Shown: positions 36,933 through 44,332, counted from the first letter of the stretch. The stretch is DNA of 64,000 bases from Clostridiales bacterium (GCA_017480325.1 JAFVAY010000005.1:38631-102630), one strand, 5' to 3'. Numbers and translations are program-made. Notes: a model not told the origin generated them from the letters alone.

Positions 36933-38674
36933 TACTCCTCTCCCCCTTTCGTCTGTTGTTCGTATATCTCCCTGTAGATCTCAGACGACTTCAGAAGCTC
37001 GTCGTGAGTTCCGGTGGCGGCAATCTTACCGCCATCAAGGATAACTATCATGTCCGCATCCATTACCGATGCGACACGCTGTGCGATTATGATCTTGGTT
37101 GTCTGCGGAATGAACTCCTTAAAGCCCTTACGGATAAGCGCATCCGTCTTCATGTCGACTGCCGATGTGGAGTCATCAAGGATAAGGATCTTAGGATTCT
37201 TAAGTAGCGCACGGGCGATACAAAGCCTCTGCTTCTGTCCGCCGGATACGTTGGTTCCACCCTGCTCTATCTTTGTGTCGTAGCCCTTTTCGAAAGTTCT
37301 GATGAACTCGTCGGCCTGAGCGAGCTTACATGCCTCGATGATCTGCTCGTCGGTGGCGTTCGCGTTACCCCAGCGGAGGTTATCCTTGATAGTCCCGGAG
37401 AAGATGACGTTCTTCTGAAGCACGACGGATACAGCATCTCTTAAGGATTTGATGTCGTACTCTCTTACATCCCTGCCTCCGACCTTAACGGAGCCGGACG
37501 TAACATCATAAAGTCTCGGTATAAGCTGGATCAGCGTCGACTTCGAGGAGCCCGTGCCGCCCAGGACACCCACGGTCATACCGGAATCGATGTGAAGGTC
37601 GATGTCGTAGAGAGCCTCGCGCTCTGCCTCCTTGGAATACTTGAAGTGTACATCCTGGAAATCTATGCTTCCGTCGGCAACCTCATAGACGGGATTCTCG
37701 GGGTTCTCGATAGTAGGCTCCTCCACAAGCACCTCAGCAAGTCTCTTTATGGACTCGAGAGACATGGTAAGCATAACGTAGATCATGGAGATCATCATGA
37801 GTGACATAAGGACCTGCATGCCGTAAGTCATCATGGCCGAGATCTGTCCCACGTTAATGATCGTACCTTGGTTCGCGATTATAAGCTTCGATCCTATAAA
37901 CAGAACGAAAAGCATATTAAAGTACATGCATAACTGCATGAGAGGTGCGTTCAGCGCGACTATCCTCTCAGCCTTGGTGAAGTCCTTCATGATGTCCTCG
38001 GATGCCGCGGAGAATTTCTTGATCTCGTAATCCTCTCTGGCGAAGCCCTTAACGACACGCATTCCGCGGACATTCTCTTCGACGGATTCGTTAAGTCTGT
38101 CGTATTTCTTAAATACCGCGATGAAAGCAGGCATCGCCTTCCTGGCGATCATGATAAGACCGAACACGAGGACCGGAACGATAACGACGAATGTAAGTGC
38201 CAGTCTTCCTCCCATAATAAACGCCATCACGATGGCAAAGATAAACATCATGGGAGCTCTAACCGCTGTTCTTATGGTCATCATGTAGGCATTCTGAACG
38301 TTGGTGATATCCGTGGTAGTTCTCGTAACCAGAGACGATGTGGAGAACTTATCGATATTAGAGAAAGAGAAGTCCTGTATCTTGGCAAAAACATCATGCC
38401 TCACGTTACGGGCAAGTCCCGCAGAGGCCTTGGCGCAGAAGGTTCCGGCCATAACTCCGCATATCAGGGAGACGATGGCAGCCAGGACCATAACCAGACC
38501 CATCTTAACGATCTGACCGACCTCGGCACCGGCATTGATGCGGTTGACCAGATCCGCCGTGATAAAGGGGATCAGCACCTCAAGAAAAACCTCGCCGACA
38601 ATGAATATCAGCGTGAGTACAGTGGGCTTCTTATTCTCCCTTAACGATCTTAATACTGTTTTTACGGATCCCAT
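36932..38674 (-). CDS. ABC exporter half-transporter, degenerate-site subunit
   Basis: A 580-residue half-transporter with six membrane helices and an ATPase domain. Walker A is GGTGSSKST, the signature SGGQKQRLCIARAL is canonical, but Walker B ends LILDDSTSAVD, with aspartate where the catalytic glutamate should be. Together with the LSQGQ signature of its partner this gives one degenerate nucleotide site, the hallmark of heterodimeric exporters. The ATG at 38674 is chosen because the longer reading to 38740 starts inside the upstream terminator. No ribosome binding site precedes it; the -10 box ends ten bases upstream, so the mRNA may be leaderless. Confidence 0.88.
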   Translation of the reverse strand: MGSVKTVLRSLRENKKPTVLTLIFIVGEVFLEVLIPFITADLVNRINAGAEVGQIVKMGLVMVLAAIVSLICGVMAGTFCAKASAGLARNVRHDVFAKIQDFSFSNIDKFSTSSLVTRTTTDITNVQNAYMMTIRTAVRAPMMFIFAIVMAFIMGGRLALTFVVIVPVLVFGLIMIARKAMPAFIAVFKKYDRLNESVEENVRGMRVVKGFAREDYEIKKFSAASEDIMKDFTKAERIVALNAPLMQLCMYFNMLFVLFIGSKLIIANQGTIINVGQISAMMTYGMQVLMSLMMISMIYVMLTMSLESIKRLAEVLVEEPTIENPENPVYEVADGSIDFQDVHFKYSKEAEREALYDIDLHIDSGMTVGVLGGTGSSKSTLIQLIPRLYDVTSGSVKVGGRDVREYDIKSLRDAVSVVLQKNVIFSGTIKDNLRWGNANATDEQIIEACKLAQADEFIRTFEKGYDTKIEQGGTNVSGGQKQRLCIARALLKNPKILILDDSTSAVDMKTDALIRKGFKEFIPQTTKIIIAQRVASVMDADMIVILDGGKIAATGTHDELLKSSEIYREIYEQQTKGGEE

Positions 38675-38684
38675 AACAGAACGT

Positions 38685-38693
38685 ATTATAGCA
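38685..38693 (-). promoter_or_regulatory. Extended -10 promoter of the ABC exporter operon
   Basis: On the minus strand TGCTATAAT (38685-38693) is a TGnTATAAT extended -10 element. No good -35 hexamer is seen 17 bases upstream, as expected for extended -10 promoters. Transcription would begin around 38678, only about four bases before the ATG. Confidence 0.65.
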
Positions 38694-38726
38694 CGCTGTC
38701 CGGAATTATCCTTTAATATAATTAAT

Positions 38727-38754
38727 AAAAAATGGGGCATCTTTGTAAGATGCC
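38727..38754 (-). terminator. Terminator of the DUF4214-NlpC gene
   Basis: On the minus strand GGCATCTT and AAGATGCC form a perfect 8-bp stem with a three-base loop, followed by CCCATTTTTTATT. It lies just after the stop codon at 38762. Confidence 0.9.
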
Positions 38755-38761
38755 ATCGTTG

Positions 38762-40012
38762 TTATGTCATATGATAAATTCTGCAGTATTGTATGGTGGT
38801 ATCCTCGTAACTTCCCATGAAGGATATCGGCGTGTACTGTGCTCCGTCGGTGATCATGGACGTACAGTGCCATACATAGCCGTTTCCCGCGTAGATACCG
38901 ATGTGCTCCGAGTGAGGCCCGTCAACAGCTGAGGTGTACCATATCACTATATCCCCCGGCTTGAAGCCCCGCAGATTCAGCATCTGCTCGAGCTGCTCCT
39001 GCGTATAATCGGAGACCCTCCAGGTAAGATACGAGTTGCCGGTCATTCCCAGATAATCAAGGTAGTAGTGCCACTGGTAGGTATTCATGGCGTAGGCCGA
39101 GGCCATTCCGTACCGATCCACATATATGGGCCTTCCGGGATCTCCGTTAGTGTAATATACCCCTTCATTCGTCGGAGCACTTCTGTCGAAGCCCGCGCCC
39201 CAGTAGCCCATGTAGTTATGCGATGACAGATAAATATTACCGTCATACATGTCGCCGTATTCAATGGACTGCGTTCCGAAAGCTCTCCTGTAGATCGCCG
39301 TCACGAAGCCTGAGCAATCTATGCCCCCGCCGGGCTTCAGCGCCTTACCGCCGAAGTAGTAATGTAGTGCATCCGGAGAATCCGTGTACTCGAGCCAGGT
39401 CCAGTAATTACACTGATCCTGTATGGAGCCTATCACGGCAACCTCGTCTATGGGGTATCCCCTTCGAAGTCTCATGAGGTTAAAGCCAGTGGAATAAGGC
39501 CCCCAGTAAGAAGTAACATTCGGCACGTTAATATGAGGACCGGCATTTACTCCCGCCGCCTCGCACCTTCCGAGAAATTCCTGTGAGTCCGCGAATCCGG
39601 CGAAAAGCTCATCCGGCCCGCCTCCCGACTGGAGCATCAAGGTCCAATAATCAAGCCCCTCAGGCTCAGCCCATCTTCCAAGGAATACATTATAGTAGCG
39701 ATTAATGACCTCCTGCTCGGTCATGGTAGGAAGGCTTAAGAGGAATTCGCGACTGTAGAAAAAGCCGTAGGCGGCCTGCTTCCCGGTGATCTCACCCGTG
39801 GCAAGTCTTCTGCACCAGTAGGTCAGCCCGTCCCAGTCCGCCTCTCTTCCGAGGCACCCCCAGTAAAGCCCTCTAACGAAGTTCTCGACATCATAGCTCC
39901 AGGTAATCTCGTCATCGGCATAAAGCTCCCGCTTCGAGGACAAAGGCGAAGTAATGATCGTAAATATAACTGCGACCGCCACAGCGACAACTAACAGTCT
40001 CTTCTTAAACAT
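38762..40012 (-). CDS. Secreted protein with DUF4214 repeats and an NlpC/P60-like domain
   Basis: A 416-residue exported protein. A signal peptide (about 1-30) is followed by two DUF4214-like segments (FVRGLYWGCLGREADWDGL near 48 and RYYNVFLGRWAEPEGLDYW near 105). The C-terminal half is an NlpC/P60-like fold with the catalytic cysteine in GGGIDCSGFV and histidine in HSEHIGIYAGNGYVWH, so a cell-wall or related amide hydrolase is likely. No ribosome binding site precedes the ATG and a -10 box ends six bases before it. Functional partners are not apparent nearby. Confidence 0.82.
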   Translation of the reverse strand: MFKKRLLVVAVAVAVIFTIITSPLSSKRELYADDEITWSYDVENFVRGLYWGCLGREADWDGLTYWCRRLATGEITGKQAAYGFFYSREFLLSLPTMTEQEVINRYYNVFLGRWAEPEGLDYWTLMLQSGGGPDELFAGFADSQEFLGRCEAAGVNAGPHINVPNVTSYWGPYSTGFNLMRLRRGYPIDEVAVIGSIQDQCNYWTWLEYTDSPDALHYYFGGKALKPGGGIDCSGFVTAIYRRAFGTQSIEYGDMYDGNIYLSSHNYMGYWGAGFDRSAPTNEGVYYTNGDPGRPIYVDRYGMASAYAMNTYQWHYYLDYLGMTGNSYLTWRVSDYTQEQLEQMLNLRGFKPGDIVIWYTSAVDGPHSEHIGIYAGNGYVWHCTSMITDGAQYTPISFMGSYEDTTIQYCRIYHMT

Positions 40013-40018
40013 AAAAGT

Positions 40019-40047
40019 ATTTTAACATGTTATACGTATGAGCACAA
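40019..40047 (-). promoter_or_regulatory. Promoter implying a leaderless mRNA for the DUF4214-NlpC gene
   Basis: On the minus strand TTGTGC (40042-40047) and TAAAAT (40019-40024) are spaced by 17 bases. Only ACTTTT separates the -10 from the ATG at 40012, so transcription would start at or next to the start codon. Confidence 0.55.
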
Positions 40048-40120
40048 AATGGTATCGGACTGTTGAAATGCTTTATTCCCTTTTATAATAGACCCGCTCA
40101 TAAAACCTATTTGATATTCA

Positions 40121-40314
40121 CTATACCAAATCACAGAAGCTTCCCTGTTTGGTATAGAGATATGCCGTTCTGACTATACCATACTGTTATTTTATAGTTT
40201 GTTGGTATAGATATCTCTGAAAATCCTATACCATACTAATGATGTCCATCAGTTTGGTATAGGGAAGTAGTCATTTTCCTATACCAACCGCGTTAAAAAA
40301 CAAGAATGGTATAG
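40121..40314. repeat. Phased array of four CTATACCA/TGGTATAG units, period 52-53 bp
   Basis: CTATACCA occurs at 40121, 40174, 40226 and 40279, and its inverse TGGTATAG at 40150, 40203, 40255 and 40307. The filler inside each pair is 21, 21, 21 and 20 bases and is unrelated between units, except that some inner filler can pair (CAG/CTG in unit 1, TGATG/CATCA in unit 3). The gaps between units are 15-16 bases. It occupies most of the first half of the gene-free interval 40013-40526. Confidence 0.9.
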
Positions 40315-40352
40315 AAGAGTCATATAACGCGAAGAATTAACTTAAAGGTGAG

Positions 40353-40464
40353 AAACACCTGCTCTGCAAATAGCCCTTATGAGCATGACAACATCCCCCG
40401 AGCGGACTTCTTATGAGCAAGAAAATATACTGAAACTTAGAGTCGAAAAACACCTGCTCTGCAA
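40353..40464. repeat. 17-bp direct repeat AAACACCTGCTCTGCAA
   Basis: The same 17 bases occur at 40353-40369 and 40448-40464. The second copy is one arm of the tRNA operon terminator; the first is an extra copy 95 bases further downstream in the direction of tRNA transcription. A shorter repeat, CTTATGAGCA, lies at 40376 and 40410. Confidence 0.8.
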
Positions 40465-40519
40465 GTTGCGGAGGAGCGTAGCGACGAGCGCACTGTCCGC
40501 GGCCAAGAGCAGGTGTTTT
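40442..40519 (-). terminator. Terminator of the tRNA-Met tRNA-Glu transcript
   Basis: On the minus strand AAAACACCTGCTCT (40506-40519) pairs perfectly with AGAGCAGGTGTTTT (40447-40460), with a 45-base GC-rich loop, followed by TTTTTCGAC. It begins eight bases after tRNA-Glu. Confidence 0.75.
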
Positions 40520-40526
40520 GAGTCTC

Positions 40527-40601
40527 TGGTGACCCGTACGAGAGTTGAACTCGTCACTCCGCCGTGAAAGGGCGACGTCTTAGCCGATTGACCAACGGGC
40601 C
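40527..40601 (-). tRNA. tRNA-Glu (TTC)
   Basis: A 75-base cloverleaf including encoded CCA. The acceptor arm pairs GGCCCGT with ACGGGTC, the anticodon arm is CGCC-CTTTCAC-GGCG with anticodon TTC, and the T arm contains GTTCAACTC. It follows tRNA-Met on the same strand. Confidence 0.95.
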
Positions 40602-40620
40602 TTTAGATATAAAGAAAAAA

Positions 40621-40697
40621 TGGTAGCGGCAGTGGGATTCGAACCTACGACCTGCCGGGTATGAACCGGACGCTCTGGCCAACTGAGCTATGCCGCC
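40621..40697 (-). tRNA. tRNA-Met (CAT), elongator type
   Basis: A 77-base cloverleaf with encoded CCA. The acceptor arm is GGCGGCA with TGCCGCT, giving a G1-U72 pair; the anticodon loop is TTCATAC with anticodon CAT; the T arm has GTTCGAATC. The overall sequence resembles Bacillus elongator tRNA-Met rather than initiator tRNA, which normally has C1 unpaired. A tRNA-Ile2 with lysidine cannot be strictly excluded. Confidence 0.88.
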
Positions 40698-40712
40698 GTA
40701 AATTGCTTGAAA

Positions 40713-40741
40713 ATTATATAAGGTAAAACCCTTAAAGTCAA
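40713..40741 (-). promoter_or_regulatory. Promoter of the tRNA-Met tRNA-Glu transcript
   Basis: On the minus strand TTGACT (40736-40741) and TATAAT (40713-40718) are spaced by 17 bases, 16 bases upstream of tRNA-Met. Confidence 0.8.
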
Positions 40742-40749
40742 TACTTTAT

Positions 40750-40787
40750 CCGTAATTAAAGGGGTGCCGTAACCGACACCCCTTAAA
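40750..40787 (-). terminator. Terminator of the rplJ-rplL operon
   Basis: On the minus strand TTAAGGGGTG pairs with CACCCCTTTAA around TCGGTTACGG, followed by a T/A-rich tail. It lies about 25 bases after rplL. The U run is weak. Confidence 0.7.
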
Positions 40788-40809
40788 GTCAAGATTTATG
40801 ATCCTGAGA

Positions 40810-41184
40810 TTACTTGAGCTCGAGCTCAGCGCCGCAATCAGCGAGCTTCTTCATGAGCTCATCAGCCTCATCCTTGGATACGTTCTCCTTGAGGGCAACA
40901 GGTGCCTTCTCAACGAGCTCCTTAGCATCCTTAAGTCCGAGACCCATAGCGTCCTTAACAGCCTTGATAACGCCCATCTTAGCATCACCGAAGCTCTTGA
41001 GCATAACTGTGAACTCAGTCTTCTCCTCAGCAGCTGCTGCGCCGCCTGCTGCAGGTGCTGCTGCAACCATAGCTGCTGCAGATACGCCAAACTCTTCTTC
41101 AATTGCCTTCTCGAGGTCGAAAAGCTCTGTTACGGAAAGAGCCTTGATCTCATCGAGGATCTTTGTGATATTCTCACTAGCCAT
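40810..41184 (-). CDS. rplL: 50S ribosomal protein L7/L12
   Basis: A 124-residue stalk protein. The N-terminal dimer domain (about 1-35) is followed by an Ala/Gly hinge and the C-terminal factor-binding domain with [20 protein letters not shown] and [16 protein letters not shown]12 recruits translation GTPases. TGGAGG precedes the ATG. It follows rplJ after a 46-base gap. Confidence 0.97.
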   Translation of the reverse strand: MASENITKILDEIKALSVTELFDLEKAIEEEFGVSAAAMVAAAPAAGGAAAAEEKTEFTVMLKSFGDAKMGVIKAVKDAMGLGLKDAKELVEKAPVALKENVSKDEADELMKKLADCGAELELK

Positions 41185-41230
41185 TTTTAAATTCCTCCAT
41201 TTAGAATTAATAATTTATTTTTCAAGCCTT

Positions 41231-41842
41231 TCAGGCCTCGACCGGTGCTGCCGGTTCTTCTGCAGGTGCCTCTTCTGCTGCAGGCGCTTCCTCTGCGGGA
41301 GCCTCTGCAGGAGCCTCAGCCTCTGCTACGGGTGCGGGTGCACCGTCTTCTTCCTGCTTCTTCTCTGCTACGGCCTTAACGAGCATGGCAAGCTTTGTGA
41401 AAGGGAAAAGCAAACCATATACGACCTGGCTGTAGAGTGTCTCGGGATCCGGGATCTTGGAAAGTGTAACGATCTCATCGATAGAAGCAACCTTACCGTC
41501 GATGATGCCGCCCTTGATCTCCATGGGCTCATATGCTTCGGCATACTTAGCGATGATCTTCGCAGGTGCGACGATCTCCTCAGAATATGCTACTGCAGTA
41601 GGGCCCTCGAAGATGTCATCAAGACCTTCGATACCGAGCTCCTTGAATACGAGACGAAGAACTGTGTTCTTGATAACCTGGAACTTAACGTTACCTTCGC
41701 GAAGCTCACGTCTCATAGCTGTATCCTGCTCAACGGTAAGTCCGCGGGATGCTACGAATACGAACGTCTTAGCGTCCTTGAAGGATGCTACGAGATCTTC
41801 AACAACCTGCTTCTTTGCCGCAAGGATCTTCTCACTGGGCAT
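41231..41842 (-). CDS. rplJ: 50S ribosomal protein L10 with Ala/Glu/Pro-rich tail
   Basis: L10 anchors the L7/L12 stalk to 23S rRNA. The conserved core (about 1-158) has AKTFVFVASRGLTVEQDT, KNTVLRLVFKELG and EGPTAVAYSEE. Bacterial L10 is usually 165-175 residues; this one has 203 because of about 44 extra C-terminal residues made almost only of Ala, Glu and Pro. The usual C-terminal helix that binds L12 lies just before this tail. AAGGAGG precedes the ATG and an L10 leader lies upstream. Confidence 0.95.
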   Translation of the reverse strand: MPSEKILAAKKQVVEDLVASFKDAKTFVFVASRGLTVEQDTAMRRELREGNVKFQVIKNTVLRLVFKELGIEGLDDIFEGPTAVAYSEEIVAPAKIIAKYAEAYEPMEIKGGIIDGKVASIDEIVTLSKIPDPETLYSQVVYGLLFPFTKLAMLVKAVAEKKQEEDGAPAPVAEAEAPAEAPAEEAPAAEEAPAEEPAAPVEA

Positions 41843-41867
41843 TTCTTATTTACCTCCTTATAAGATT

Positions 41868-41976
41868 TTAAAACCCTTATGCCGTAAGACATAAGGGTTA
41901 AAGTCGAATCATATTTATGATCTGGCTTCATTCCTCGGCGGCTACCTCCTGCGGAAGCAACGGCTGTCTTAGGCAT
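41868..41976 (-). promoter_or_regulatory. Ribosomal protein L10 leader with terminator-like hairpin
   Basis: Between rplA and rplJ the minus strand shows CCTAAGACAGCCG (41962-41974) and, about 25 bases later, GCCGCCGAGGAATGAAGCC (41922-41940). These are the conserved core words of the L10 leader family that L10(L12)4 binds. A strong hairpin follows (AACCCTTATG with CATAAGGGTT, 41872-41899) and then a T-rich stretch before the rplJ ribosome binding site. This arrangement suits attenuation of rplJL. Confidence 0.85.
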
Positions 41977-42004
41977 GAAAGATATTAATTGTTAATTAAC
42001 AGAA

Positions 42005-42697
42005 TCAGATGTACTTCTGAGAGTTGATCTTGATTCCGGGGCCCATCGTTGTAGCGATGGTAGCATTCTTGAAGTACTGACCCTTAGCAGCGGCAGGCTT
42101 TGCCTTGGCAATAGCCTCCATGATGGTGTTAAGGTTCTCAAGAAGCTTCTCCTCACCGAAGGATACCTTACCGATGGGGCAGTGGATGATATTTGTCTTA
42201 TCGAGACGATACTCGACCTTACCGGCCTTGATATCGTTGATAGCCTTTGTAACATCCATTGTAACTGTTCCGGACTTAGGGTTAGGCATCAAGCCCTTAG
42301 GACCCAAGACCTTACCGATACGTCCTACAACACCCATCATGTCGGGAGTTGCAACGACTGCATCGAAGTCGAACCAGTTCTCCTGCTGAATCTTCTGTAC
42401 CATATCCTCGGCACCTACGAAGTCAGCACCAGCTGCAGTAGCCTCATCAGCCTTAGGGCCCTTAGCGAAGACAAGAACCTTCTTTGTCTTACCTGTTCCG
42501 TGAGGAAGAACTACCGCACCTCTGACCTGCTGGTCAGCGTGACGGGAGTCAACACCCAGACGAACGTGAAGCTCTACTGTCTCATCAAACTTTGCCTTAC
42601 CTGTCTGCTCGATAAGCTTTACGGCCTCAGAAGGATCGTAAACTGTCGCTCTGTCAACAAGCTTGGCAAGTTCTGTATATCTCTTACCTTTCTTCAT
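42005..42697 (-). CDS. rplA: 50S ribosomal protein L1
   Basis: A 230-residue L1 of the mobile L1 stalk. Diagnostic parts are [40 protein letters not shown] and the C-terminal [17 protein letters not shown] precedes the ATG. It follows rplK by 16 bases. L1 represses the rplK-rplA pair in many bacteria; no operator was identified here. Confidence 0.97.
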   Translation of the reverse strand: MKKGKRYTELAKLVDRATVYDPSEAVKLIEQTGKAKFDETVELHVRLGVDSRHADQQVRGAVVLPHGTGKTKKVLVFAKGPKADEATAAGADFVGAEDMVQKIQQENWFDFDAVVATPDMMGVVGRIGKVLGPKGLMPNPKSGTVTMDVTKAINDIKAGKVEYRLDKTNIIHCPIGKVSFGEEKLLENLNTIMEAIAKAKPAAAKGQYFKNATIATTMGPGIKINSQKYI

Positions 42698-42713
42698 TTA
42701 CGAGTCTCCTTCC

Positions 42714-43142
42714 TTAGTCTCTTGTTACCACGATACCCATGGATCTTGCCGTACCTGCTACCATCTCGGCACATGTCTCGATGGATGAAGCATTTACGTC
42801 GGGCATCTTAATAGCTGCGATCTTCTTGCACTCTTCGAAAGAGATAGTAGCTACCTTCTGTGTGTTAGGCTTACCTGAAGCGCTCTCGATGTTACAGGCC
42901 TTCTTAAGAAGTACCGGCACCGGAGGAGTCTTCGTAATGAAAGTAAAGGAACGGTCAGCATAAACTGTAATGATTACAGGAATGATGAGACCTGCGTCCT
43001 TAGCTGTTCTCTCATTAAACTCTTTAACGAACTGCGCGATGTTGATACCGTGCTGTCCAAGAGCTGGTCCTACCGGCGGCGCGGGTGTAGCTTTGCCTGC
43101 AGGGATCTGAAGCTTTACATAACCTGCAATTTTCTTAGCCAT
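42714..43142 (-). CDS. rplK: 50S ribosomal protein L11
   Basis: A 142-residue L11 starting [20 protein letters not shown], followed by [14 protein letters not shown]. It binds the GTPase-associated region of 23S rRNA and is needed for RelA activation. The ATG at 43142 is chosen over a GTG three codons earlier because the GGGAGG site would be too close to the GTG. Confidence 0.97.
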   Translation of the reverse strand: MAKKIAGYVKLQIPAGKATPAPPVGPALGQHGINIAQFVKEFNERTAKDAGLIIPVIITVYADRSFTFITKTPPVPVLLKKACNIESASGKPNTQKVATISFEECKKIAAIKMPDVNASSIETCAEMVAGTARSMGIVVTRD

Positions 43143-43194
43143 AACGGCCACCTCCCAAAATAATATTTACTGTGCGGCTAACCGCTTACAGTCC

Positions 43195-43767
43195 TTAGAT
43201 CTTCTCGACCTGTGTAAAGTCGAGATATACAGGTGTCTCACGACCGAACATCGTAAGCTTGACCTTGACCTGCTGCTTCTCGTTGTTCATCTCCTCGACG
43301 ACACAGATCGAGTCTGCAAAAGGTCCGCTGATAACACGGATCGTGCTTCCGACATCATAATCGACCTCAGGTACCCAGTCGGTCTCGATACCCATAGCCA
43401 TGAGATCGCTGTCTGCGATAGGCAGAGGCTTATTGGGGTTAGTGGAAACAAATCCGGTAACGCCCCTTGTGTTCCTTATAAGATACCAAAGCTCCTTATC
43501 CGCAGCGGAAGGCTCCTCGTCTCTGCCTAATGTATCAAATCCGCTTACGAACTTGATAAAGACATAGCCCGGATACTTCTTACGCTTGATGGGCTTCTTC
43601 TTGCCGTCCTTGATCTCGATAATATCTTCTGTAGGAATATAGATATCCTGAATGATATCCTGCATTCCTCTGTTAGCGATCGTCTTCTCGAGCAAGGTCT
43701 TGACCTTGTTCTCATAGCCTGAGTATGTGTGAACTACGTACCACTTGGCTTCTCTCTCGTCAGCCAT
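43195..43767 (-). CDS. nusG: Transcription termination/antitermination factor NusG
   Basis: A 190-residue NusG with the NGN domain (KWYVVHTYSGYENKVKTLLE) and a C-terminal KOW domain (IRVISGPFADSICVVEEMN). It binds RNA polymerase and modulates pausing and antitermination. The ATG at 43767 lies after GAGG; a four-codon longer reading would overlap secE more. It follows secE directly. Confidence 0.97.
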   Translation of the reverse strand: MADEREAKWYVVHTYSGYENKVKTLLEKTIANRGMQDIIQDIYIPTEDIIEIKDGKKKPIKRKKYPGYVFIKFVSGFDTLGRDEEPSAADKELWYLIRNTRGVTGFVSTNPNKPLPIADSDLMAMGIETDWVPEVDYDVGSTIRVISGPFADSICVVEEMNNEKQQVKVKLTMFGRETPVYLDFTQVEKI

Positions 43768-43768
43768 A

Positions 43769-44107
43769 TTACGCCTCACTTCCGGCAGTAGACTCCTCAG
43801 CGGAAGTCTCTGCTGCCTCTGTCTCGATAACTACCGGTGCCTCTGTAGCCGCCGTAACCTCAGTCGCCACAGTAGCGGTAGGCTCTACCTCATCATAGAA
43901 GTTAGCCTTATCGAGCAGCCATCTGCCACCCATAGAGATCAGACTCAGAAAAACTGCGAAAAACAGAATTACCGCAAGTACTACGGCAGAAGTATTCTTA
44001 AGCTTCTCCTTAGAGGGCCATACGGACTTACGAAGCTCCTGACGAACCTCCTTGAAGACCTGAGCTATTCTCTGGAATACATTCTTCTTCTTTGACTTGT
44101 CAGCCAT
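43769..44107 (-). CDS. secE: Protein translocase subunit SecE with C-terminal tail
   Basis: SecE clamps SecY in the translocon. The core has FQRIAQVFKEVRQELRKSVW, the W-P segment WPSKEKLKNTSAVVLAV and a single membrane helix (about residues 40-63). Gram-positive SecE is usually 60-75 residues; this protein has 112 because about 40 Thr/Ala/Glu-rich residues follow the membrane segment and would lie outside the cell. The ATG overlaps the rpmG stop by one base. Confidence 0.93.
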   Translation of the reverse strand: MADKSKKKNVFQRIAQVFKEVRQELRKSVWPSKEKLKNTSAVVLAVILFFAVFLSLISMGGRWLLDKANFYDEVEPTATVATEVTAATEAPVVIETEAAETSAEESTAGSEA

Positions 44108-44271
44108 TACTTGGTCTCCTTGTGTACCGTATGCTTACGGCAGAAAGGGCAATACTTCTTGAGCTCTAATCTCTCAGTAGTATTCTTCTTATTCTTATAT
44201 GTCTGATAATTTCTTCTCTTACACTCTTCACATGCGAGTGTGAGCTTATCTCTGACATCAGCCTTAGCCAT
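44107..44271 (-). CDS. rpmG: 50S ribosomal protein L33
   Basis: A 54-residue L33 read from the ATG at 44271: [20 protein letters not shown], then [20 protein letters not shown] and [14 protein letters not shown]. Two CxxC pairs form a zinc site. CGGAGGA precedes the ATG. It is the first gene of rpmG-secE-nusG-rplK-rplA-rplJ-rplL. Confidence 0.96.
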   Translation of the reverse strand: MAKADVRDKLTLACEECKRRNYQTYKNKKNTTERLELKKYCPFCRKHTVHKETK

Positions 44272-44299
44272 ATACTAGCTCCTCCGTTTTTCTACACAA

Positions 44300-44326
44300 T
44301 AAAAAAAGACCTTGCGGTTTTTTTGC
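44300..44326 (-). terminator. Terminator-like hairpin in the rpmG leader
   Basis: On the minus strand an A run and ACC, a GCAA loop, then GGTC and a T run form a symmetric hairpin that would fold just after the predicted start of the rpmG transcript and about 30 bases before rpmG. It could attenuate rpmG-secE-nusG or stop histidine operon readthrough. Confidence 0.45.
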
Positions 44327-44332
44327 TCGACA

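Noticed and set aside
38675..38740. Earlier ATG for the ABC half-transporter
   Set aside because: It lies inside the upstream terminator and before the -10 box, so it would not be in the transcript.
40379..40567. A 62-codon plus-strand frame over the tRNA terminator
   Set aside because: It runs through a terminator hairpin and antisense to tRNA-Glu.
40814..41863. A 349-codon plus-strand frame opposite rplL and rplJ
   Set aside because: It is the complement of two certain ribosomal genes; its Ser/Ala/Cys-rich composition reflects their codon bias.
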